A stretch of DNA of 64,000 nucleotides, from the NCBI RefSeq assembly GCF_000621845.1, contig NZ_JHXF01000006.1:231594-295593 (forward strand), in the 5' to 3' direction. The translations under genes were made by a program, and so were the position numbers. Below the pieces are notes generated by a model. It was not told where the DNA came from and ran no database searches. It was given only the letters and a program-made list of their open reading frames with translations. This document shows positions 1 to 8,492 of this stretch, one piece after another. The first letter of the stretch is position 1, and every line of letters starts with the position of its first letter. Source of the stretch: Ruminococcus flavefaciens MA2007. GTDB taxonomy: Bacteria; Bacillota; Clostridia; Oscillospirales; Ruminococcaceae.

Positions 1-303
1 CTCGCTCTCACAAGAAGAGAAGCAAGACAGCTCGTTGTACACAGCCACTATACAGTAAACGGCAAGAAGGTAAACATTCCTTCCTATAGAGTTAAGGTTG
101 GCGACGTTATCGCCCTCAGAGAAAAGGACAGAACTTCTGAGAAGTTCAAGGCTACAGTGGAAGAGACTAAGGACAGACTCGTTCCTGTATGGCTCACAGC
201 TAACAAGGACGACTTCTCTGCTAAGGTAAATCGTCTCCCAATGGCTGAGGATATTGACTACGAGGTAGCTACTCACCTCATCGTCGAGCTGTACTCCAAG
301 TAA
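1..303 (+). CDS. rpsD: 30S ribosomal protein S4, C-terminal part
   Basis: The frame is open from the first base and ends in TAA at 301-303, so the N-terminus lies outside the window. The visible 100 residues hold the S4 RNA-binding domain (TRREARQLV, HYTVNGKKVNIPSYRV) and the usual S4 tail ending LIVELYSK. S4 binds 16S rRNA early in 30S assembly. It sits just upstream of rpoA and rplQ, the standard order at the end of the Firmicutes S13-S11-S4-rpoA-L17 operon. The identification rests on family knowledge and gene order. Confidence 0.95.
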   Translation, partial: LALTRREARQLVVHSHYTVNGKKVNIPSYRVKVGDVIALREKDRTSEKFKATVEETKDRLVPVWLTANKDDFSAKVNRLPMAEDIDYEVATHLIVELYSK

Positions 304-369
304 TCAGTTTGATATACTTGAAGATTCAGTTTACCAAAACAACATTAATTGCGAAATAGGAGGGTTTTT

Positions 370-1335
370 ATGCTGGAAAAAATTAATAAGCCTGATATTG
401 AGATCGTCGAACTCAAAAGCGACGGCAAGTACGGCAAATTCGTTTTAGCACCGCTGGAGCGTGGATACGGTATTACACTTGGAAACAGCCTCAGACGTGT
501 GCTGCTCTCCTCACTTCCTGGCGTAGCTGTAACATCTGTAAAGCTTTCGGGCAAGGATGGTACAGTTCACCATGAGTTGTCAACTATCCCTGGCGTCAAG
601 GAAGACGTTACAGAGATAATCCTCAGTATCAAGGGACTGACCGCTAAGCTTTACGGCGAAGGACCTAAGACAGTGTATGTAGAGGCAGAGGGCGAATGTG
701 AAATTACAGCAGGCGATATAAAAACCGACTCTGAGGTAAATATCCTCGATCCAGGTATGCACATCGCTACACTTGGTAAGGACGCAAAGCTCTATATGGA
801 GATAACTATCGACAGAGGCAGAGGCTATGTTTCCGCAGAAAGAAACAAGAAGCAGATCAACCTCCCCGTTGATGTTATCGCTGTAGACAGCATATATACT
901 CCTGTCCTCAAGGTAAACTATACCGTAGAGGATACGCGACTCGGTCAGGTCACCGACTATGACAAGCTCACAATGGAGGTATGGACCGACGGTACTATCT
1001 CCGCTAAGGAAGCTCTGTCACAGGCAGCCAATCTCCTCAACGAGCATCTGAAGCTGTTCATCGACCTCTCAGAAGAGGCTGGACTTGCTGAGGTCCTTGT
1101 TGAAAAGGACGAGAAGGGTAAGGAAAAAATCCTTGAGATGACCATTGAGGATCTTGACTTATCTGTACGTTCATTCAATTGTCTGAAGCGTGCAGGTATT
1201 AATACCGTAGATGACTTGATCAATAAGTCTGAGGAAGAAATGATGAAGGTTAGAAACCTTGGAAAGAAGTCCTTCGATGAGGTAAAGGAAAAGCTCCAGT
1301 CACTGGGCTTTGACCTTTCTTCCGAAGAGGAATAA
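370..1335 (+). CDS. rpoA: DNA-directed RNA polymerase alpha subunit
   Basis: This 321-residue protein has the usual length for bacterial alpha. The N-terminal domain, which assembles beta and beta', carries the [17 protein letters not shown] and [15 protein letters not shown] signatures. The C-terminal domain (about 250-315) carries [16 protein letters not shown] and the helix-hairpin-helix that contacts UP elements and activators. The ATG at 370 is chosen because AGGAGGG at 358-364 precedes it; an in-frame start 7 codons upstream has no ribosome-binding site. It follows rpsD and precedes rplQ, presumably in one transcript. Confidence 0.98.
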   Translation: MLEKINKPDIEIVELKSDGKYGKFVLAPLERGYGITLGNSLRRVLLSSLPGVAVTSVKLSGKDGTVHHELSTIPGVKEDVTEIILSIKGLTAKLYGEGPKTVYVEAEGECEITAGDIKTDSEVNILDPGMHIATLGKDAKLYMEITIDRGRGYVSAERNKKQINLPVDVIAVDSIYTPVLKVNYTVEDTRLGQVTDYDKLTMEVWTDGTISAKEALSQAANLLNEHLKLFIDLSEEAGLAEVLVEKDEKGKEKILEMTIEDLDLSVRSFNCLKRAGINTVDDLINKSEEEMMKVRNLGKKSFDEVKEKLQSLGFDLSSEEE

Positions 1336-1383
1336 ACCATAAAACGTGCGTATAGCGCACAACTATAAAAAGGAGTGAATACA

Positions 1384-1725
1384 ATGCCGGGTACAAGAAA
1401 GCTGGGCAGAACATCTGATCATAGAAAGGCTATGCTCAGAGGCATGGTAACTTTCCTGCTTGAGAACGGTCAGATCGAAACTACCGTAACAAGAGCAAAG
1501 GAAGTTCGTGCAGTTGCAGAAAAAATGATCACTATCGGTAAAAACGCTGATCTGCACTCCAAGCGTCAGGTATACTCTTACATCACTAAGGAGTCTGTTG
1601 CTAAGAAGGTTTTCGATGAGATCGCTCCAAAGTATGCAGAGAGAAACGGTGGTTACACACAGATCGTAAAGATCGGTCCTCGCCGTGGCGACGCTGCTGA
1701 AATGGCTATCATCAAGCTCGTTTGA
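1384..1725 (+). CDS. rplQ: 50S ribosomal protein L17
   Basis: The product is 113 residues, normal for bacterial L17, and begins [19 protein letters not shown], the L17 signature. It ends with the conserved [22 protein letters not shown]17 is a 50S subunit protein lying near the polypeptide exit tunnel. The start at 1384 has AGGAG at 1371-1375. It is the last gene of the ribosomal/rpoA operon, followed by a strong terminator. Confidence 0.98.
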   Translation: MPGTRKLGRTSDHRKAMLRGMVTFLLENGQIETTVTRAKEVRAVAEKMITIGKNADLHSKRQVYSYITKESVAKKVFDEIAPKYAERNGGYTQIVKIGPRRGDAAEMAIIKLV

Positions 1726-1746
1726 TCGCAGATATCGATACACATG

Positions 1747-1776
1747 AGCCGTTCCCTTAATGGGAACGGCTTTTTA
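1747..1776 (+). terminator. Rho-independent terminator after rplQ
   Basis: AGCCGTTCCC and GGGAACGGCT form a 10-bp stem around a five-base TTAAT loop, followed by TTTTTAT. It lies 21 bases after the rplQ stop and should end the ribosomal operon transcript. Confidence 0.93.
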
Positions 1777-1820
1777 TATATACAGATAATAAAAAAATAC
1801 GAAAAATCGCCTAAAAGTAC

Positions 1821-1849
1821 TTGAAATATGATCGCGGATATGATATAAT
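1821..1849 (+). promoter_or_regulatory. Sigma-A-type promoter for yajC
   Basis: TTGAAA at 1821-1826 and TATAAT at 1844-1849 are separated by 17 bases. The yajC start lies 45 bases beyond the -10 box. Confidence 0.8.
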
Positions 1850-1893
1850 AATTCTCGTATGAAATACAAAATAAAACCGAATGGAGAATAATT

Positions 1894-2418
1894 ATGAATA
1901 AGAAGCTTATATCTTCACTTGCTGCGGCTGTTTCTACAGCTGCTATGGCAGGTTTTACAGCTATGAACGCTTTCGCTGATGACGCTGCACAGGGCGCAGC
2001 TGCTGACGGTCAGGCTACTGCACAGGCAGGCGCTATGGGACTTGGCGGTATGCTCATTCCTCTCGTCATCATGTTCGCACTGCTCTATTTCGTGGCTATC
2101 AGACCTCAGAAGAAGCGCGACAAGGAGCTCAAGGAAATGCAGCAGAGCCTTCAGGTAGGCGACGAGATCGTTACAGGCGGCGGTATCGTTGGTATCGTTG
2201 TAAGCGTTGGCGATGACACAGTCGTTATCGAAACAGGCGGCGCTAAGCACAAGCTCAGAATAAAGAACTGGGCTATCACAGAGAATGTAACTGCAATTGA
2301 GCGCATGAAGGAAGCTAAGGCTACAGGCAAAAAGACCGCAGGTCTTGCAACTGCTGCCGTAGTTGACGATACTGAGGATAAGAAGTCCAAGAAAAAGAAG
2401 GACGACGAAGAAGAATAA
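1894..2418 (+). CDS. yajC: Preprotein translocase subunit YajC
   Basis: The 174-residue product has a YajC core: a membrane helix around residues 50-67 ending in FVAIRPQKKRDKE, the family hallmark, then the cytoplasmic segment LQVGDEIVTGGGIVGIV. YajC is an auxiliary membrane subunit associated with SecDF and Sec export. It is longer than the usual ~100 residues. A signal-peptide-like N-terminus (residues 1-28, ending NAFA) and an Ala/Gln-rich spacer precede the helix, and a Lys/Asp/Glu tail follows. The extension looks real, because the ATG at 1894 has GGAGA just upstream and its own promoter. Confidence 0.92.
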   Translation: MNKKLISSLAAAVSTAAMAGFTAMNAFADDAAQGAAADGQATAQAGAMGLGGMLIPLVIMFALLYFVAIRPQKKRDKELKEMQQSLQVGDEIVTGGGIVGIVVSVGDDTVVIETGGAKHKLRIKNWAITENVTAIERMKEAKATGKKTAGLATAAVVDDTEDKKSKKKKDDEEE

Positions 2419-2426
2419 AAACAGAA

Positions 2427-2472
2427 ACCTCCGCATAGAATTCCTATGGATTCTATGGCGGAGGTCTTTTTT
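2427..2472 (+). terminator. Terminator-like hairpin whose 3' arm is the next gene's ribosome-binding site
   Basis: The arms 2427-2441 and 2450-2465 pair over about 15 bp with one bulge and an 8-base loop, and CTTTTTT follows. The 3' arm ends in GGAGGT (2460-2465), which sits 7-8 bases before the ATG at 2473. The same bases could therefore act as terminator stem and as Shine-Dalgarno for the next gene. A very similar arrangement occurs at 42898-42936. Confidence 0.8.
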
Positions 2473-2874
2473 ATGGGCAGACACAGGAAAAGTTTCTGGA
2501 CAAACAGTGGGCTCAGTATGGCTGCGGCTGTGTTGATAGGGCTTGGCTGTACAGTGGCAGCGGCGGCTGCACTTGCGGCTCTGCTGTTTTACGTGATGAA
2601 GGATATGTCTATGGCAGGAGCATTTGCAGGGGCGGCTCTTGTATTCGGAGCTTATACGGGAGCTTACATATACGGCAAATACAGACGGCGAAAGGGTATT
2701 TTCGGGGGCTCGCTGTGCGGTGCGCTGATGTATCTGGTCATAGCGGCGGCAGCCATAGTTTTTACGGGGGAGATAACGGGTATAAAAAAACTCCTCCTGC
2801 TTACCTTTTTCGGCGCAGCAGGGGGAGTTGCAGGTGTAAATTCAAAGCGTCCCAGGAATCTTCGGGATCAGTAA
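2473..2874 (+). CDS. Small membrane protein, TIGR04086 family
   Basis: The 133-residue protein is almost entirely hydrophobic, with four predicted helices, a basic KYRRRKG loop in the middle and a basic C-terminus. TIGR04086 proteins have this size and topology and are often found next to yajC, as here. Their function is unknown. The start at 2473 is preferred because GGAGGT lies at the right distance, although in-frame ATGs occur at 2446 and 2455. Its ribosome-binding site is inside a terminator-like hairpin. The last 7 bases overlap the convergent htrA stop. Confidence 0.75.
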   Translation: MGRHRKSFWTNSGLSMAAAVLIGLGCTVAAAAALAALLFYVMKDMSMAGAFAGAALVFGAYTGAYIYGKYRRRKGIFGGSLCGALMYLVIAAAAIVFTGEITGIKKLLLLTFFGAAGGVAGVNSKRPRNLRDQ

Positions 2875-4478
2875 TTGCCCGATGTGTCCTCCATGAGCTT
2901 GAACTCTATGTTGTAATAGTCTATTTTGCCGTTCTTATCCACATGAGCACAGGTAGCAGGTACTGTATCGCCTGCCTCATACTGGCTGCTTATGGTGTCG
3001 TAGAGCTCGTCGTAGGTGCTTACGGTCTTGCCGTTTATCTCGGTGATGAAGTCGCCCGACTTTAGCTCGGTATTGGCGATATCGCTGTCCTTGTCGATAC
3101 TGTCGATGTAGATTCCCTTGAAGTCCTCGGGCAGCTCATAGCCAAGCACTTCTTCGAGAGCCTTTCTCTTTTCCTCAGTCTCCATATCACGGAGTCTTAT
3201 ACCGATACGGAAGCGTCCGCCTACGAAGCCGTTCTTTATGAGCTCTTCGATAACAGGGGAGGCTTCGTTGATAGTGATAGCAAAGCCAAGTCCCTCAAAT
3301 TCGGCGCTTACGTACTTTGAAGATGTGATACCGATCACCTGACCGTACATATTAACCAGCGCACCGCCTGAATTTCCGGGGCTGATGTCAGCGTTGGTCT
3401 GTATGCAGTTCATCTCAAAGCCTGTGGAGTCGCTGCGTATCTTACGGTTCACAGCTGAAATTATTCCGTCTGTAACGGTATTGGAGAGGTTTGCAGGGTT
3501 GCCGATAGCGATGACCTGTTCGCCTACCATAGCCTCGTCGGAGTCTCCTAAGGTAGCAGGAGTGAGGTCCTTTGCATTGACCTTGACAACGGCGATATCG
3601 GTTTTTGCGTCTCTGCCGACAATCTTTGCGTCGTAGAGGTCTCCGTCAACTGTCTCTACCTTGTGGTAGCCGTCGGACTGCAAAACATGAGCGTTTGTAA
3701 CGATGTAGCCGTCCTCGTTGAGAACTATGCCCGAGCCTGTTCCCACAGTCCTTTTTGCCATATATCCTGCATAATCGGCATAGGTGTATATCTTGACGAT
3801 AGAGGGCTTAACAAGTGCGGCTGCTCCCTCGGGAGTATATTTGCCGTTCTCGTCCTTGAAGTTCTCCTCGTCGTTGGCTCCCTTTGGCTTTGACTCTTTA
3901 TAGAGCACTACCTGCTGGGGATTGCCTATCTTGTCAACTAACTCATCGCTCTTGACGATATCGTGGATAATGCCGAAAATGCTTATACCTGCGGATATCA
4001 GAATGAGGATAAGGAACAGTGAGGCAATAGTTTTTTCGCTGGTGGGATGGCTTTTCTTTTCAGCAAAGCCGAACTCATTGGAGCTGTCCTGTCCGCGGTC
4101 AGCCTCGGGGAAGCCTATGGGCTCATACATGAACTGGTCGTATACAGGACGTCTTGGCTGCTGGTCATAGCCGCCGTTATTATTGTAGCCCTGCTGACCG
4201 TATCCGCCCTGCTGGGGAGCACCGCCGAACTGATTATAGCCGCCCTGTGCTCCGTAATTATTGGGCTGGCTGTAGCCGCCTGTCTGTCCGTAGCCGCTCT
4301 GCTGATTGTAGTTATTCTGCGGCGGAGGGGGAGGGCTGCTGTATCTGTCAGGCTCGTTTATGCCCTGCATACCGCCGCCGAAGCCGCTCTCCGAAGAGGG
4401 CTTTTCGTGCTTTGGGACATAGGGCTGCTGATAATTGCTCCCGTAGGGAGAATTATTGTAGTTGTTGTTTTCGTCCAT
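2868..4478 (-). CDS. htrA: Membrane-anchored HtrA/DegP-type serine protease
   Basis: The product has 536 residues. Residues 1-120 are a Gly/Tyr/Gln/Asn/Pro-rich, probably disordered cytoplasmic region. One membrane helix (about 150-172) follows. The trypsin-like domain carries His264 (TNAHVL), Asp294 (TDIAVV) and Ser370 (GNSGG). A C-terminal PDZ domain lies at about 430-525. The family degrades misfolded proteins at the outer membrane face. It lies 3 bases after a histidine kinase gene in the same direction, as in CssRS/CiaRH systems that control htrA, so envelope-stress regulation is likely. The long low-complexity N-terminus is unusual for HtrA. Confidence 0.95.
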   Translation of the reverse strand: MDENNNYNNSPYGSNYQQPYVPKHEKPSSESGFGGGMQGINEPDRYSSPPPPPQNNYNQQSGYGQTGGYSQPNNYGAQGGYNQFGGAPQQGGYGQQGYNNNGGYDQQPRRPVYDQFMYEPIGFPEADRGQDSSNEFGFAEKKSHPTSEKTIASLFLILILISAGISIFGIIHDIVKSDELVDKIGNPQQVVLYKESKPKGANDEENFKDENGKYTPEGAAALVKPSIVKIYTYADYAGYMAKRTVGTGSGIVLNEDGYIVTNAHVLQSDGYHKVETVDGDLYDAKIVGRDAKTDIAVVKVNAKDLTPATLGDSDEAMVGEQVIAIGNPANLSNTVTDGIISAVNRKIRSDSTGFEMNCIQTNADISPGNSGGALVNMYGQVIGITSSKYVSAEFEGLGFAITINEASPVIEELIKNGFVGGRFRIGIRLRDMETEEKRKALEEVLGYELPEDFKGIYIDSIDKDSDIANTELKSGDFITEINGKTVSTYDELYDTISSQYEAGDTVPATCAHVDKNGKIDYYNIEFKLMEDTSGNY

Positions 4479-4481
4479 TGT

Positions 4482-5948
4482 TTATCCTTTCCTTTGGGGC
4501 TGCTTTTCGGGCAGCTGAATGAGAAACTCGGTATATTCTCCCACAACGCTCTTGACAACGATGTGACCGTGGTGGAGATGAACTATCTTTCTTGAAATGG
4601 CAAGTCCGAGACCGAGTCCCGTGGTATCCTTGCCGCGTGATGAGTCTGTCTTGTAGAAGCGGTCAAATACCTGAGTTATTTCGGTATTTTTAAGTCCCTC
4701 GCCCGTATTCTTAATGCCTATGGTGCACATACCGGTTACGGAACGCTCGAAGCGGAACGAGAGTATACCGCCGTCGTTTACGAATTTTACGGCGTTTTCC
4801 ACAAGGTTGTAGACTACCTGCTGGATAAGGTCTGCGTCTACCTCGCAGGTCATACGGTCACTGCCGAGACCTTCTACCTCAAGGTGCTTGTCCTCTATCT
4901 TCTTCTCGAACATGAGAACGGTCTGTATAACTATCTCTGTCAGGTTCACGTCGCGGAAATTCGGCATGAGAGTGCCTGTTTCAAATCTCGACATATTCAG
5001 CATCGAGGAAATGAGTATCCTCAGACGCTTTATCTCCTTTGAGACGAGCACAAGGTACTCGTTCTGCTTGGATTTGGGAATAGTACCGTCAAGTATGCCG
5101 TCTACGAAGCCGCCTATGGTAGTGATAGGCGTTCTCAGCTCGTGAGAGACGTTGGCGATGAAGGTCTTGCTGGTCTCCTCGCTCTTGGCGACGTCTGCGG
5201 CGACGGTATTCACGTATTCTGCGATCTCGGGAGTAGTATACGGCACGTCCGTGGGTATCTTCTCGGAGAAATCTCGCCTTGCATACTGCTCGCTTATGCG
5301 TTTGAAATCGTTCTCATAGTTTGAGAGCTTATTGAATTTATGCCTGATGACAAAGAGCTGAATGAATATGCTCACAGCGCATATCAGCGCATAGACTATG
5401 GTCATCTTTACGGAGAAGGAATTGATATCGTTGGATTTGGTGTAGAACTTGGCGAACATTCGCGTTGGTACAAGGTCGTTCTCGCCTTTCAGGAAAAAAC
5501 AGGTGCCGTAGAGCATATAGGGCTCGTCGGCGGAGATATTTTTCGTTTCAAGGTTGAGAAAGTCCTTGGCGCTGAGTCTGTCAAGCTCTGCCTCGGATAT
5601 CTTCAGGGCATTCTTTACTACCTTTTTGGGTTCCTTGTTGTAATCCGCGTCGGAGAGGACGCAGTTTCCGTCTTCGTCATAGATATATATCATCAGGTGG
5701 TATTCATGGGAGAATACCTCGTGAAGCTTTTTTATGTTGGCTGAACGGGTGTCATGGGTGTCGCTGTAGTCCTTTTGCATGGATTTTGTGAAGAGGTCAC
5801 CTATGGACTGCAAGTCGTTGAGCTTAGAGGATTTGTAGAAAGATGAGCTGACCGTTATCGCCGCGATACCGATAAGGAGATTTACCGATACCATTATGAG
5901 AATGATAAATATAAATAGCTTATCGTATGAGCTTTTTTTGCTTTTCAA
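4482..5948 (-). CDS. Two-component sensor histidine kinase
   Basis: About 488 residues. Two membrane helices (about 11-33 and 180-202) flank an extracellular sensor domain of some 145 residues. A HAMP-like linker, the dimerisation helix with phospho-accepting His269 (VSHELRTP) and an HATPase domain with N, G1 (DTTGLGLGLAIS) and G2 boxes follow. The start is taken as TTG at 5948 because AGAGGTG precedes it by about 6 bases; GTG at 5957 is an alternative. It is encoded between its response regulator and htrA, which suggests a cell-envelope stress system. The signal sensed is unknown. Confidence 0.93.
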   Translation of the reverse strand: MKSKKSSYDKLFIFIILIMVSVNLLIGIAAITVSSSFYKSSKLNDLQSIGDLFTKSMQKDYSDTHDTRSANIKKLHEVFSHEYHLMIYIYDEDGNCVLSDADYNKEPKKVVKNALKISEAELDRLSAKDFLNLETKNISADEPYMLYGTCFFLKGENDLVPTRMFAKFYTKSNDINSFSVKMTIVYALICAVSIFIQLFVIRHKFNKLSNYENDFKRISEQYARRDFSEKIPTDVPYTTPEIAEYVNTVAADVAKSEETSKTFIANVSHELRTPITTIGGFVDGILDGTIPKSKQNEYLVLVSKEIKRLRILISSMLNMSRFETGTLMPNFRDVNLTEIVIQTVLMFEKKIEDKHLEVEGLGSDRMTCEVDADLIQQVVYNLVENAVKFVNDGGILSFRFERSVTGMCTIGIKNTGEGLKNTEITQVFDRFYKTDSSRGKDTTGLGLGLAISRKIVHLHHGHIVVKSVVGEYTEFLIQLPEKQPQRKG

Positions 5949-5969
5949 GGGTATCACCTCTATACAAAA

Positions 5970-5991
5970 CAAGGGGACAGACGTCCCCTTG
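5970..5991 (-). other. Hairpin between response regulator and kinase genes
   Basis: A perfect 9-bp inverted repeat (CAAGGGGAC/GTCCCCTTG) with a 4-base loop begins 5 bases after the response-regulator stop. Only TTTTG follows, so it is a poor terminator. It may tune kinase expression or mRNA decay. Confidence 0.6.
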
Positions 5992-5996
5992 AAGAA

Positions 5997-6704
5997 TTAT
6001 TCCTCTTCCTCAGCTTCAAATTTATAACCCACGCCCCATACTGTTTTGAGAGTCCATTTTTCCGAGATGCCCTCAAGCTTTTCACGGAGACGCTTGATGT
6101 GTACGTCGATAGTACGTGAATCGCCGTAGTACTCAAAGCCCCATACTTCGTCAAGGAGCTGGTCACGGGTATAAACTCTGTTGGGATTGGAAGCAAGGTA
6201 ATACAGAAGCTCAAGCTCCTTTGGCGGAGTATCTATATTCTTGCCGTTTACTTTAAGCTCATAGCTGTCCATATTAACAGAGAGCTTGTCATAGTGGACT
6301 TCCTTTTCCTCGGGCTCAGCCATGCCTGTACCCACGCGGCGTGTAACTGCGTTGATACGTGCGATGACCTCCTTTGCGTCGAAAGGCTTTACTATATAGT
6401 CGTCAGCGCCCAGTTCGAGACCGATTACCTTGTCGATAGTCTCGCCCTTGGCTGTTATCATTATGATCGGAACGTTTGATATCTTTCTGATCTCACGGCA
6501 TACCTGCCAGCCGTCCTTACCCGGCAGCATTATGTCAAGAAGCACCATGTCAGGGCTGAGAGCCTTGAATTTTACGACAGCGTCGTCGCCGTCATGGCAG
6601 AGAAGAACGCTGTAGCCGTCCTTTTCGAGATAAAGTCTGAGAAGGTCGCAGATATTCTTGTCATCGTCAACTATCAGGACCTTTGGATTTTTTTCGTTAG
6701 CCAT
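5997..6704 (-). CDS. OmpR/PhoB-family response regulator
   Basis: The 235-residue protein has a receiver domain with the acidic pocket (VDDD), phospho-accepting Asp57 (LLDIMLPGKDG), Thr84 and Lys106 (VKPF). A winged-helix DNA-binding domain (about 135-230) follows with the family pattern SRTIDVHIKRLREKL and VWGVGYKF. It is the first gene of a regulator-kinase-htrA operon and should activate or repress transcription when phosphorylated by the adjacent kinase. A consensus promoter lies about 130 bases upstream. Confidence 0.95.
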   Translation of the reverse strand: MANEKNPKVLIVDDDKNICDLLRLYLEKDGYSVLLCHDGDDAVVKFKALSPDMVLLDIMLPGKDGWQVCREIRKISNVPIIMITAKGETIDKVIGLELGADDYIVKPFDAKEVIARINAVTRRVGTGMAEPEEKEVHYDKLSVNMDSYELKVNGKNIDTPPKELELLYYLASNPNRVYTRDQLLDEVWGFEYYGDSRTIDVHIKRLREKLEGISEKWTLKTVWGVGYKFEAEEEE

Positions 6705-6840
6705 TTGTTAATACCTTCCTTCCGTATAAAACATATACTTCCCCTTATTTTTGCGCTTTGCAAAGAAAGTATTTTTGCCCCTAAATCAAGTCATTATGCA
6801 GACAAACAGGAAAGCCGCCCGCATATAAGATATTAAAATT

Positions 6841-6869
6841 ATTATAACTCAGTTTTACGAAAATGTCAA
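6841..6869 (-). promoter_or_regulatory. Promoter for the two-component/htrA operon
   Basis: On the minus strand TTGACA (6869-6864) and TATAAT (6846-6841) are separated by 17 bases, a full consensus match. The leader to the response-regulator start is roughly 130 bases, in which I see no further structure. Confidence 0.85.
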
Positions 6870-6933
6870 TCAAAAATAACCGATTTTTGAATATGTGAGA
6901 TAATTTTTGACAAATTCACAAATGCGGAGCTGT

Positions 6934-7626
6934 TTATTTGTAGGGTTGACGAAAAAATGCGTCGCAAACGGCACAAATGAGCTCCGTATTCGTGGGCTTT
7001 TGGGATATCTGATAGTCTGTCAGACGGGAGAGCGTACCGTTTTCGCCTGCCGCTTCACCGAGAAGTCGCAGGGAGCGCTCTACAGAAGATGAGGTACCTG
7101 AGAAGCATTCCGCAGTCTCCGCGTAAATGCCGCTCATGCCGCCCCACAGCCTTTCGGGAGCTCTTATGCACAGCTCGCAGGCTTTGGCAAGACAGCAGAA
7201 GCCGCCGAGCCTGCGCGGAAAGCCTGTTTCTTCGAGGAATATCTCGATACGGGGCAGGAGCTCCGCAGGATAGTCGAGCCTAAGCATTACTCTGTTGCAG
7301 AGAGTATTTACAGAGCAGGGCATGGTGACGCACTGAACGGCGCCTGCCTGCAGAAAGGCTCTGCGGATACTGCCGAGAGAGGTGTAGAGCCCTGCAAATA
7401 CGGATATGCCGCGGCTTTTGGCGGAGGCTATGAAGCTAAGCAGCTTCTCGTCGGGACGGAATGCGAACAGCACGATACCATTATATCCGCCGCTTTGGAG
7501 GCTTTTTTCCATGACGGAAAGGCTGTCGCGGCAGCAGTCCGACGGTATGCCCATATTCATGAATTTCCGCGCGATAACCCTGCCGAGAGCGGCTGTGTTG
7601 TCACAGATAAGAAGTTTCGTAGCCAT
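6934..7626 (-). CDS. Divergent Spo0A-like regulator with degenerate receiver domain
   Basis: In this 230-residue protein the C-terminal part (about 124-228) resembles the Spo0A DNA-binding domain: an amphipathic IEIFLEETGFPRRLGGF helix region, the helix-turn-helix stretch FSGTSSSVERSLRLL and the tail KPTNTELICAV, which matches KPTNSEFIAMVAD of Spo0A. The N-terminal part has receiver-like hydrophobic strands, but the phospho-accepting Asp position reads IVLFAF and the conserved Lys is absent (MPCSV). One Asp of the acidic pocket remains (LICDN). If functional it probably works without phosphorylation. It follows the zinc-ribbon genes in the same direction. The family call is from memory of Spo0A sequence. 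Confidence 0.72.
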   Translation of the reverse strand: MATKLLICDNTAALGRVIARKFMNMGIPSDCCRDSLSVMEKSLQSGGYNGIVLFAFRPDEKLLSFIASAKSRGISVFAGLYTSLGSIRRAFLQAGAVQCVTMPCSVNTLCNRVMLRLDYPAELLPRIEIFLEETGFPRRLGGFCCLAKACELCIRAPERLWGGMSGIYAETAECFSGTSSSVERSLRLLGEAAGENGTLSRLTDYQISQKPTNTELICAVCDAFFRQPYK

Positions 7627-7644
7627 ATTTTCACCGATATATTC

Positions 7645-7669
7645 AGGGCTCCCGTTTTTCGGGAGCCCT
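7645..7669 (-). other. Inter-gene hairpin
   Basis: A perfect 10-bp inverted repeat (AGGGCTCCCG/CGGGAGCCCT) with a five-base loop lies between the zinc-ribbon pseudogene and the Spo0A-like gene. Neither strand has a U-run after the stem, so it is not a classical terminator. Confidence 0.6.
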
Positions 7670-7676
7670 ATGTGGT

Positions 7677-8479
7677 TTATTTTGTCTTTTGTGAAAGTGC
7701 GGTTATATTATCGATAGCCCAGTCGAATGTATCTGTGGTCATTATAGAGCCCCAGTACGGACACTCGGCGGTCTGGTTGATATTTACCTGTGCGCCGCAG
7801 TGAGGACAGGTCTGGGCGGTGACTCCCGTTGAGGTCTTTGTTTTCACACCTGTAGTCCTTGTCAGCGTCCATTCGTAGGTGAGGAACTTCTCGCTGACCT
7901 CGCTGCCGCTTACGATAGCTCCCGTAACGTCGTCCTTGATGTAGTTGACGAAGCGTGTCTTGAGCTGTGCGATGATGATATCCTTGCCGCCGTCCTGACG
8001 CCAGCCTAAAAGGGGAGTGCCGAGGACCGCAGGTCTGCGGACGATATTGGTCTGACCGTCCTTGCGGAGCTGGTCAAGCTGGCGCTTCATCTGAGCGTAG
8101 AATGCGTCCGTCATATACGGGCGGAGCTCCGAGATATCCTTGCTCTGCCAGTCCTCCTGCATACGGATATAGAGGTTGGAGAGCTTTTCCTTGAAGTCCG
8201 CAGGCGAGTATGGCAAGAAGCCAGAACTTCATCTCGCTTTTTGATTTGCACATGGTACAGCCGTCACAGCTGAAGCAGCCGTCGCCGCTGCTGTCACTGC
8301 CGTCTGCTGTATACTGGGGAGCAGTGGTATTCTGCTCCACCTGCCAGTTGCTGTCGTAGCCGAAATCCTCTTCACCAGCGTAGTTGCCGAAGTCAAGACC
8401 TTTGGCGTTCATCGGCATGGCCAGCAGACAAATCGCCGTCAGTATCAGCGGTATTATGTGTTTAAGTTTTTTATATCAT
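7677..8479 (-). pseudogene. Decayed tandem copy of the neighbouring zinc-ribbon protein gene
   Basis: The translation parallels the intact gene just upstream (8493-9419) but is broken. The candidate ATG at 8479 reads Met-Ile-stop, and one frame over, a signal-peptide-like stretch and KGLDFG align with the intact paralogue. Near 8210 the reading frame changes and the membrane segment is missing. The remaining frame (PADFKEKL, then TCPHCGAQVN) carries the Tim44-like domain and zinc ribbon, but the fourth Cys is Trp (CPYW against CEYC). The 178-codon distal frame could still be translated from a TTG at 8216, but I see no ribosome-binding site. Confidence 0.75.
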
Positions 8480-8492
8480 ATCCCCGAAGACG

